In this document: positions 8,696-15,149 of the stretch, in pieces
Layout of the letters: every line of letters begins with the position of its first letter
Numbering within the stretch: position 1 is the first letter of the stretch
DNA from: UBA11986 sp031402435
Lineage (GTDB): Bacteria; Bacteroidota; Ignavibacteria; UBA10030; UBA6906
Direction: 5' to 3'
NCBI GenBank assembly: GCA_031402435.1
Contig: JANNSJ010000013.1
Coordinates: 124,001 to 188,000 of the forward strand
DNA length: 64,000 nt
Translations under genes and position numbers: made by a program
Notes under the pieces: generated by a model
What the model saw: only the letters and a program-made list of their open reading frames with translations
Told to the model about the DNA's origin: nothing
Databases searched by the model: none

Positions 8696-8707
8696 GATCG
8701 TTTGGTC

Positions 8708-10117
8708 TTAGGCGGCCTGAAGTTTCTTGGCCTGTTCAAAAACTTCCTCAATCGTTCCAACCATCAGGAACGCCTGCTCGGGAAGCTGATCGCATTCGCC
8801 ATCGATGATCATCTTGAAACTGCGGATCGTGTCTTCCAGTTTCACATATCTTCCGGGAATACCGGTGAACTGCTCGGCAACGTGGAACGGCTGCGAAAGG
8901 AATTTCTGTATCTTCCTTGCACGGGAAACCGTCAGTTTGTCTTCGTCAGAGAGTTCGTCAATGCCAAGGATGTTGATGATATCCTGAAGATCTTTATACG
9001 TCTGGAGAATTTCCTTCACACGCTTTGCAACACCGTAGTGTTCCTCGCCAACAATAAGCGGATCGAGAATACGCGAAGTGGAGTCGAGCGGATCAACTGC
9101 CGGATAAATACCCAGCTCGGAGATCTGACGGCTTAACACTGTCGTTGCGTCAAGGTGCGAGAACGTTGTTGCCGGTGCAGGATCGGTGAGATCATCTGCG
9201 GGAACGTAGATAGCCTGGACCGAAGTGATTGATCCCTTCTTGGTCGAAGTGATTCTCTCCTGCAACTCGCCCATCTCCGTACCAAGAGTCGGCTGATAAC
9301 CCACTGCAGAAGGCATACGTCCAAGAAGAGCAGACACTTCCGATCCGGCTTGCACAAATCTGAAAATGTTGTCGATGAAGAGAAGAACGTCCTTCCCTTC
9401 CGAATCACGGAAGTACTCGGCGATGGTAAGCGCCGTGAGCGCAACGCGAGCACGTGCACCGGGAGGTTCGTTCATCTGGCCGAACACAAGCGCCGTCTTG
9501 TCCAACACGCCTGATTCCTTCATCTCAAGCCAAAGATCATTCCCTTCACGGGTACGTTCGCCCACTCCACCGAACACAGAGAAGCCTCCATGTTGTTTTG
9601 CAATATTGTGGATGAGTTCCATAATCACGACCGTCTTTCCGACGCCAGCGCCACCGAACAAACCGGTCTTGCCTCCCTTTGAGTACGGTTCGAGCAAGTC
9701 AATTACTTTAATCCCTGTCTCGAAGAGTTCCTTCTTCGTCGAGAGCTGATCGAAAGGAGGAGCGGGACGGTGGATTGGATACGTGACATCGGATTTGATC
9801 GGGCCAAGATTGTCGATCCCCTGTCCGAGCACGTTAATCAATCGGCCAAGTGCAGCGGCCCCGACCGGAATCGTTATTGGAGCGCCGGTATCAAAGCATG
9901 CGATCCCTCTGGCAAGGCCGTCGGTTGAGTCCATGGCGACCGTGCGGACGCGATTGTCACCCAAATGCTGTTGGACCTCAACAATCAGATCTTCTTGCTT
10001 GCCATCCCCGCCAGCATGGGGAATACGGACTGCATTGAGGATTTCGGGGAGTTTGCCGCCTGAGAAGTCGATATCGACCACTGGTCCAATGATCTGGACG
10101 ATTTTGCCTTCGTTCAT
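8708..10117 (-). CDS. atpD: ATP synthase F1 subunit beta
   Basis: 469 aa, the catalytic subunit. The P-loop GGAGVGKTV is near residue 150, followed by GERTREGND. FGQMNEPPGARARV and the Walker B LLFIDNIFRF lie further on; the ALLGRMPSAVGYQPTL stretch precedes the DELSEED-like DDLTDPAPATTFSHLDATTVL block. The ATG at 10117 has an AAAGGA ribosome site. Upstream on the same strand are palindromic repeats rather than other atp genes. Confidence 0.97.
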   Translation of the reverse strand: MNEGKIVQIIGPVVDIDFSGGKLPEILNAVRIPHAGGDGKQEDLIVEVQQHLGDNRVRTVAMDSTDGLARGIACFDTGAPITIPVGAAALGRLINVLGQGIDNLGPIKSDVTYPIHRPAPPFDQLSTKKELFETGIKVIDLLEPYSKGGKTGLFGGAGVGKTVVIMELIHNIAKQHGGFSVFGGVGERTREGNDLWLEMKESGVLDKTALVFGQMNEPPGARARVALTALTIAEYFRDSEGKDVLLFIDNIFRFVQAGSEVSALLGRMPSAVGYQPTLGTEMGELQERITSTKKGSITSVQAIYVPADDLTDPAPATTFSHLDATTVLSRQISELGIYPAVDPLDSTSRILDPLIVGEEHYGVAKRVKEILQTYKDLQDIINILGIDELSDEDKLTVSRARKIQKFLSQPFHVAEQFTGIPGRYVKLEDTIRSFKMIIDGECDQLPEQAFLMVGTIEEVFEQAKKLQAA

Positions 10118-10238
10118 TCAATTCCTTTCGGGAGTAGCTTTGGAGGGTTACTGGAAAATTGTGGTCATAACTTATGAAAAATAGGTGTGAAAATCAACAG
10201 CCTATAAGCACGGTTCAAAACCCGTCAAAAAAAGAACT

Positions 10239-10333
10239 TAACCACAGAGACCGCGGAGAACACAGAGAAAAGAAGTGACATTGGAAATAGAAACAAACGA
10301 TCCTTTCTCCGCGGCCTCTGTGATCTCTGTGGT
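10239..10333. repeat. Palindromic CCACAGAG-type intergenic repeat
   Basis: Two arms of about 30 nt face each other: 10239-10270 (AACCACAGAGACCGCGGAGA) and 10303-10333 (the near reverse complement, ending CTCTGTGGTT), with a loop of about 30 nt. CCACAGAG-rich palindromes of this kind are dispersed intergenic elements in many genomes. This one lies between the atpD leader and the T9SS remnant, outside any plausible gene. It belongs to a 482-nt stretch (10118-10599) without an intact gene. Confidence 0.7.
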
Positions 10334-10363
10334 TCCGGATTTTCAACTGCGCTTCTATGTGAG

Positions 10364-10393
10364 AAACAAAAGCCCGACGGGTGTCGTCGGGCT
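10364..10393 (-). terminator. Orphan intrinsic terminator behind a lost T9SS gene
   Basis: An 8-bp stem, 10371-10378 with 10386-10393, and a 7-nt loop; on the minus strand it is followed by TTTTGTTT. It stands 24 nt beyond the stop codon of the frameshifted remnant at 10418, the place where an intact T9SS gene would have its terminator. Confidence 0.75.
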
Positions 10394-10417
10394 TGTGAAT
10401 CGTAGTAAGTGATAATG

Positions 10418-10520
10418 TTATTTGAGAAGCAACATCTTCTTCACTTGATTGAACGACACGGCGGGAATTGTCACACCCTCCGCGCTACCCGATAAGAATA
10501 GACCCCCGTCGCAACATTGC
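10418..10520 (-). pseudogene. Frameshifted remnant of a T9SS type A sorting domain
   Basis: Reading the minus strand from about 10520, the translation GNVATGVYSYRV matches the GxxVxTGVYxYRV part of T9SS sorting domains. After one shift of frame near 10490 it continues AEGVTIPAVSFNQVKKMLLLK and stops at 10418. The intact neighbour ends with the near-identical FNEVKKMLLLK. The rest of the gene is gone; a few more codons upstream (RVKIF) may be the domain start after an internal deletion. Decayed coding sequence is the best reading, because no single frame is open. Confidence 0.75.
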
Positions 10521-10599
10521 CAACTTCCTCCTCAAATATCTTGACTCGATAGCGTTTATTGCCAATATTGATACCCAGCATTCACTAAGACATCCCTTG

Positions 10600-10944
10600 A
10601 TGATTCGAATAGTACGAGAGCCAATTCAACAACCGGAACTTCACCAGATTGCGCGTGAGCTTTTTGGGGATATGGTAAAGGGCGTAGTCGACATCCAACG
10701 GGAAATCATTGCACTCGGCGGAGAACTCCATGCAGACGAGGAGGCCTTCCTTCTTGAAGACGGCAGCATACAACGGAATTTGTGGGGAATTAACATCTAC
10801 CCTTCAATGAGCAGAGAAGAAATGATTGAATTCGACTCGATGATCAACGTCAGGCCCTCACAGGGAAACAGATCCCGATCTGTAGAGGATGCGGCAATCC
10901 GGAAAAAGGTTGTCGAAATAGTGATGAAGCTTATAAGGGAATAG
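10600..10944 (+). CDS. DUF5674-family protein
   Basis: 114 aa from the ATG at 10600. The sequence resembles the DUF5674 family from memory: GDMVKGVVDIQREIIALGGELHAD, the acidic EEAFLLEDGS, WGINIYP, and INVRPSQGNRSRSVED. Function is not known to me. The frame is open to 10468, but that extension overlaps the T9SS remnant and lacks family similarity, so it is left out. No clear ribosome site precedes the ATG. It is coupled to the next gene with a 4-nt gap and lies on the strand opposite to its neighbours, which suggests an inserted two-gene module. Confidence 0.75.
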   Translation: MIRIVREPIQQPELHQIARELFGDMVKGVVDIQREIIALGGELHADEEAFLLEDGSIQRNLWGINIYPSMSREEMIEFDSMINVRPSQGNRSRSVEDAAIRKKVVEIVMKLIRE

Positions 10945-10948
10945 CACC

Positions 10949-11299
10949 ATGAGCGGATTCAGCAACGAGGCGTTTACTCAGCGGTGGGCAAGCATGGGAT
11001 TGATGGAGCAACTTGGCAACATTGGCAGCGAAGTCGAAAGAGCCATTGCCTGGAAGAGAAGAAGCAATTCAATCCTCGCCGAGAAGGCTTTTGATCGTAC
11101 TCTCCAACTACTTGATCTCACAATCGGAGATGTCCGATGGAAAGGCGGAAAGCGGAAGGAGCTCTGCAGAATGCGAGAGACTCTTTGCGATGCTCTCTAC
11201 GGTGAGAACAATTACAATACCTCCGATGAATTCCTCAGCAAGTACTTCCTTCAATGCGCCGTCGCTGCGCGCAAGGTTCAGACCATTCCAATTCCTTGA
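10949..11299 (+). CDS. Small helical protein paired with DUF5674
   Basis: A 116-aa protein, probably all-helical and basic, without signal peptide. Recognisable stretches are FTQRWASMGLMEQLGNIGSE, RAIAWKRR, AFDRTLQLLDLTI and, near the end, YFLQCAVAAR. I believe similar proteins occur in many uncultured lineages next to DUF5674-like genes, but I cannot name a function. An AAGGGAA ribosome site inside the end of the DUF5674 gene serves the ATG. A nuclease-type R-x4-H HEPN motif was looked for and is absent. Confidence 0.72.
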   Translation: MSGFSNEAFTQRWASMGLMEQLGNIGSEVERAIAWKRRSNSILAEKAFDRTLQLLDLTIGDVRWKGGKRKELCRMRETLCDALYGENNYNTSDEFLSKYFLQCAVAARKVQTIPIP

Positions 11300-11306
11300 T
11301 TCTCGC

Positions 11307-11329
11307 GTAGAGACGGCCGGCGGGCCGTC
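11307..11329. repeat. GTAGAGACGGCC palindrome between convergent genes
   Basis: GACGGCC (11312-11318) pairs with GGCCGTC (11323-11329) around a 4-nt loop, preceded by GTAGA. Palindromes with the GTAGAGACG core are common dispersed repeats. With convergent genes on both sides it may also end transcription, but no T-run follows. Confidence 0.5.
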
Positions 11330-11345
11330 CCTTTCACAATAACAA

Positions 11346-12809
11346 TCACTTGAGGAGTAGCATCTTCTTCACTTCGTTGAACGACCTTCCATTCGTACCC
11401 ACTGCGTCAACGCGGTAGAAATAGACTCCGGTCGATACATTGTTACCAAAATTGTTCCTGGAATCCCATTGGACTGACTTATACCCTGCAAGCTGCACTT
11501 CATCAGATAGGGTTCTTACAACCTGACCCAGGATGTTGAATATCTTCAGCGTCACTCTACTGTCAACTGGCAAGTCATACTTGATGATTGTAGTGGGGTT
11601 GAATGGGTTCGGATAATTCTGAGCAAGCGCGAATGATGTTGGTAATTCATCGACAGTGGCGGCCTGCAATTCAAGCGAGATGGATTGAAACCCATTCATG
11701 TTGACGGTGACGCTTCCTTGTCCATTAAGCTTTATGCGGCGGGACTCATGCGTATCGGTAACGATGTTGATATATGCCTCACCTTCCACGGGTGATCCAT
11801 TCCAAGTGATCTCAAGCGGAAAGACTACGCTTGCGGTATTGATTTTGAAGTCATTCAACTCACCAGCCAGGGCCGCCACAAGTTGTGACTGTGAAGAAAA
11901 CCGAACGTCAAGAATGCCTTCAGGAGCAGGCGGAGGCAATTCAAAGTCGGTACTTTTCATGTCGGTGCGAGAGGTTGTGTAGAATAACTTTCGTTCCACC
12001 CCTGTTGCATCTCTTAAGGTAATCTTGTGTACACCATCTTCGGACAATGATTCGTTTTGTTTATTTTTCGTCCTAAGAACTGCGAGAGGACCTGCCGATT
12101 TACCTGCGAGTACCGAGCCAGAGCCCAACATCAGTTTCCCTGCCTGGTTCACCTTCACCCAGTAGCCCTTCCCGGGTTCCAGCGTATCCTCGGCGGCATA
12201 ACCACTGCCACCGGTGTAAGCGAAAAATGAACTCAGAATTGCTACAGGCGGAATCGGGGCAACATCACTGGAAAGTGACGGATATGAGAATGGCCCGATG
12301 ATATTCCATCCTGCGATGACATCAATTGTGTCTGACGCAATCGTGGTACCTGCAAATTCAATATTCTGTACCGAGCTAAATTTTATCCAGTATCCTATAC
12401 CGTTCTGCAGAGTGTCTCTTCGTTGATAGCCTGCTACCGTGAAAGCGAATGCAAAAGAAGTTGCGTTCGGGAAAAGGCTTTCTTTGGTGTAATCCTGGGC
12501 GAGCATTGGTGCAGATACCAGGTTCCATCCAATCTCCATATTGATTGAGAGTGCCGACGATACGCCCGTCAACCAGCGGATGCCTGGAAGATATCCCGCC
12601 TCCAGAGTATTGGATGGCGCGGACAGCATTGCAGTAGATGTTTGACCTATCGACGAATGTAACGAAAAGCTTCCACCGTTGGATTTGCCACCCCCATGAT
12701 CTACGGCGCGCCAAGGGTGTGTGACGGTTTGACTGTAAAGAAATCCACTCGTTACAGTCAGAAGTGCCAAGGATAGTATTTTAGTATGCATGTATGGTCT
12801 CTTTTTCAT
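11346..12809 (-). CDS. T9SS-exported protein of unknown function
   Basis: 487 aa from ATG 12809, with signal peptide (MKKRPYMHTK, then a hydrophobic core ending in YSQ); ATG 12791 is an alternative. A short GGGKSNGGSFSLHSSIGQ region is followed by two related modules: GWNLVSAP with GIGYWIKF, and GWNIIGPF with GKGYWVKV. These look like an internal duplication. The last 90 residues are a complete T9SS type A sorting domain (NYPNPFNPTT, LKIFNILGQ, STGVYFYRV, KKMLLLK), so the protein should cross the outer membrane and be cell-attached or released. It follows the tail-fibre-like gene by 38 nt. Confidence 0.85.
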   Translation of the reverse strand: MKKRPYMHTKILSLALLTVTSGFLYSQTVTHPWRAVDHGGGKSNGGSFSLHSSIGQTSTAMLSAPSNTLEAGYLPGIRWLTGVSSALSINMEIGWNLVSAPMLAQDYTKESLFPNATSFAFAFTVAGYQRRDTLQNGIGYWIKFSSVQNIEFAGTTIASDTIDVIAGWNIIGPFSYPSLSSDVAPIPPVAILSSFFAYTGGSGYAAEDTLEPGKGYWVKVNQAGKLMLGSGSVLAGKSAGPLAVLRTKNKQNESLSEDGVHKITLRDATGVERKLFYTTSRTDMKSTDFELPPPAPEGILDVRFSSQSQLVAALAGELNDFKINTASVVFPLEITWNGSPVEGEAYINIVTDTHESRRIKLNGQGSVTVNMNGFQSISLELQAATVDELPTSFALAQNYPNPFNPTTIIKYDLPVDSRVTLKIFNILGQVVRTLSDEVQLAGYKSVQWDSRNNFGNNVSTGVYFYRVDAVGTNGRSFNEVKKMLLLK

Positions 12810-12847
12810 ACTTGAATATTGTGTCTGCGAGATACAAGTCAAGCACG

Positions 12848-14023
12848 TTAGTCAACCTCATATGAAAATTGTACCTGTATGAGTCTGATGGCTTGGTCTT
12901 GTCCTGATGCTGTCAGGGGAGTAAAAGTTCCAGTCGGCTGATACAACGCAAAAGTCGTATTTGAATTATAATAGGGGTGAACCATAACCGCGCTTATCGA
13001 GCTGAAACCGTTTTGCCACACTCCTCCCGGAATGAAGTACTTCGGGGCATTTGCGCCAAATGGAAGACCTGGAGGAAGTGAGATCGCAATGACACCGGAT
13101 CCACTTCCGGGAGTTCCTCCAGTGTTATTCCGCAAATAGAGATTAATGAACACGATCTTACCTATTCGACAAAAGCGAGTCACGGTTGATGCATCTGTAT
13201 AGGTTGGCGCCGTTCCTGGACCATCTAAAGAAATTGTTGGAGTATACGTGGCCCATTCACCACCAGTAGCTACTGGATCACCATTCTTGAGAATGTTAGA
13301 GGCGTTGATAGCACCATTGACGTCAAGCTTGTACGAAGGGCTCGTCGTCCCGATGCCGACGTTGCCGCTTCCTTGTTTGATCACGAAAGGATACGTAGCC
13401 GCCAACGCATCATTGATTCCGAAGTCCCCTATTGATGAACCTCCAGAATACAGCCCCCAGGTTTTCCCATTGATTCTATTGTCAGTCAACCCCAAGACAG
13501 GTGGCAGAGATGAAGAGCCTTGAATAGCAAGAGCCCCTCTGGTCAACGTACTCCCTACAGTCAATAGATCAGATGGGTTCGTTGTTCCGATCCCAACGTT
13601 GCCCGAACTGTAGTAGATTGCACCACCACTGGTCACCCAGGGTGCGAGTGAGTATGGTGCGCTCGACAACTCCGAGCGTGGCGAGAAGGTCACTGGCGAT
13701 CCGATTCCCGGCCCACTCACGACAGTCACTTCCACAAATAGAGATTCTGAGAAGATGGGTGTCAGGGTCGCAGCTGTACCAAGCAAGATATTGAACGTCC
13801 CTCGTTGGACAGAGACGCTCGTTTGAGTCTCCGTGTGCCGCAACAATCCACCAATCGGTGCATTGTAGATGTCAAACTTCAACGAGTATGTTCCATCAGG
13901 AACAGGCGCTCCCGATGGAGCCGTAAGCAACCCTTGATACGACATCTTGCGAGGAACCTGTGCGTTCACAGAAAATGCCAGAGCACAGAAGAGAACAAAT
14001 AACAAGAGTAGCAAACGCGGCAT
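12848..14023 (-). CDS. Secreted protein with tail-fibre-like GNVGIGTT repeats
   Basis: 391 aa with a clear signal peptide ending in VNAQ and a GGAGG ribosome site before the ATG. Residues 25-125 form a beta-rich domain (RKMSYQGLLTAPSG, DGTYSLKFDIYNA, RGTFNILLG) that I have seen in secreted proteins of this phylum group. Two GNVGIGTT-x-PS-x-K/L-x-V repeats follow, the type found in phage tail fibres and bacterial surface fibres. The C-terminal third is a beta-rich domain without a T9SS sorting signal. Neither catalytic residues nor a chaperone triad is visible. It is probably co-transcribed with the T9SS gene 38 nt downstream. Confidence 0.8.
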   Translation of the reverse strand: MPRLLLLLFVLFCALAFSVNAQVPRKMSYQGLLTAPSGAPVPDGTYSLKFDIYNAPIGGLLRHTETQTSVSVQRGTFNILLGTAATLTPIFSESLFVEVTVVSGPGIGSPVTFSPRSELSSAPYSLAPWVTSGGAIYYSSGNVGIGTTNPSDLLTVGSTLTRGALAIQGSSSLPPVLGLTDNRINGKTWGLYSGGSSIGDFGINDALAATYPFVIKQGSGNVGIGTTSPSYKLDVNGAINASNILKNGDPVATGGEWATYTPTISLDGPGTAPTYTDASTVTRFCRIGKIVFINLYLRNNTGGTPGSGSGVIAISLPPGLPFGANAPKYFIPGGVWQNGFSSISAVMVHPYYNSNTTFALYQPTGTFTPLTASGQDQAIRLIQVQFSYEVD

Positions 14024-14138
14024 AGAACCTCCTATCAGAAATGAGTTGTTGAAGACAGTTTGAGACAGGCAAGGGAAGGGCTACAAGAACTACTAACACA
14101 ATCTCCTTCCTTCATAGTGAAGAGTCAACCACAAAAAC

Positions 14139-14477
14139 TCACTGTTTCTTGTATCTGACTTTTTCACACAGGGCTCGAAAGGATACTCCGAATGCTGTCT
14201 TCGTCCACCGATAGAATGCAAGCTCATCTTGAAAGCCAATCGCTCCACCAATTTCATACCCATATTGAAGGTCGGTTGCCAGAGCCGTCCTTACATATTC
14301 CATCCGTTTACGGTCGAGGAACTCCTTCACGGTAACTCCCTCCACATCTTTGAATGCCCTCGCAAGATTACCGGCATCCACGCGAAATATTTGAGCGATC
14401 TCTTTGAGACTCTTCCCTTGTTTCCACTCTGCTTTGATAAATGCGATTGCGTGTTGGATTGCGCTGGCGGCGGACAT
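14139..14477 (-). CDS. Small AraC-type helix-turn-helix protein
   Basis: 112 aa. The whole protein is an AraC-type DNA-binding domain: GKSLKEIAQIFRVDAGNLARAFK is the first helix-turn-helix, and YEIGGAIGFQDELAFYRWTKTAFG the second. There is no sensor or effector domain. A perfect AAGGAG lies before the ATG. The receiver-only gene at 14519 lies 41 nt upstream on the same strand, so the two could act as a two-polypeptide response regulator. They are not in the same frame. Confidence 0.82.
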   Translation of the reverse strand: MSAASAIQHAIAFIKAEWKQGKSLKEIAQIFRVDAGNLARAFKDVEGVTVKEFLDRKRMEYVRTALATDLQYGYEIGGAIGFQDELAFYRWTKTAFGVSFRALCEKVRYKKQ

Positions 14478-14518
14478 GGCTCCTTGGGTGATAATGGGTG
14501 GACGTGGGTCACGAATAA

Positions 14519-14923
14519 CTAGAACAGGTTTCCGCCGCGAGCTACAATCCGGATTGCTCCTTGCAAGTTCTGTACAGTTGTCTTCTTGTTGAGAAACCCC
14601 GCAGCACCTACCTGCTTCGCATGCTGCTTATATTGCTGGTCATCATGCTGGCTCAATATCAGGATCCGTGCTGAGGGGATTTCCCTCAAAAGGTGCATCG
14701 TTGCTTCCATTCCATCCATCTCAGGCATCTTAATATCCATGAGAATAACATCCGGTGTGCATACACGGGCCAAGTCAATTGCTTCGGCTCCGCTTGCAGC
14801 CTCGGCAACCACCAGCATATCCGATTCCTGTTTGATTACCGCCTTAATCCCCTCCCGCACAAATTTGTGGTCATCGACAATCAGAATGCGGATGTGGAAT
14901 TTTGTGTCAGCAGAATCATCCAT
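14519..14923 (-). CDS. NarL-type receiver domain protein lacking an output domain
   Basis: 134 aa. A full receiver domain: acidic DD near residue 17 (LIVDDHKFVREG), phospho-Asp in VILMDIKMPEMDG, the S/T switch (ILILS) and Lys in FLNKKTT. The sequence stops right after RGGNLF, where NarL relatives go on into a linker and LuxR helix-turn-helix. It is therefore either a truncated NarL regulator or a stand-alone receiver. It is divergent from the giant kinase at 15150 (226-nt shared upstream region), its likely phosphodonor. Confidence 0.85.
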   Translation of the reverse strand: MDDSADTKFHIRILIVDDHKFVREGIKAVIKQESDMLVVAEAASGAEAIDLARVCTPDVILMDIKMPEMDGMEATMHLLREIPSARILILSQHDDQQYKQHAKQVGAAGFLNKKTTVQNLQGAIRIVARGGNLF

Positions 14924-15149
14924 GGGAAACAGATATGTTAGTTGGATGTCACCATTTCGTCGTTATAGTCTCAAGGCAAATAGTTCAAGATATGCTGATC
15001 CAGATCATCCCGTAATACCCTGATCGGGGTGTTTCTGTGTTACGATAGAATCAAAGGTTTAAAGATGACTTGATATTGAACTTGCGAACACATAGTTTAG
15101 CGGGGTCATTTTCAATCCACCCTCTTCCCGTCTCAAGCATGCGTACGTC

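Noticed and set aside
10468..10599. Extended DUF5674 start
   Set aside because: It overlaps the T9SS remnant on the other strand and has no resemblance to the family.
12848..14023. Prophage tail fibre
   Set aside because: It has a Sec signal peptide and no phage genes around it.
14477..14923. Receiver and AraC genes as one gene broken by a point mutation
   Set aside because: They are in different frames and the AraC gene has its own perfect AAGGAG; the receiver is NarL-like, not AraC-type.
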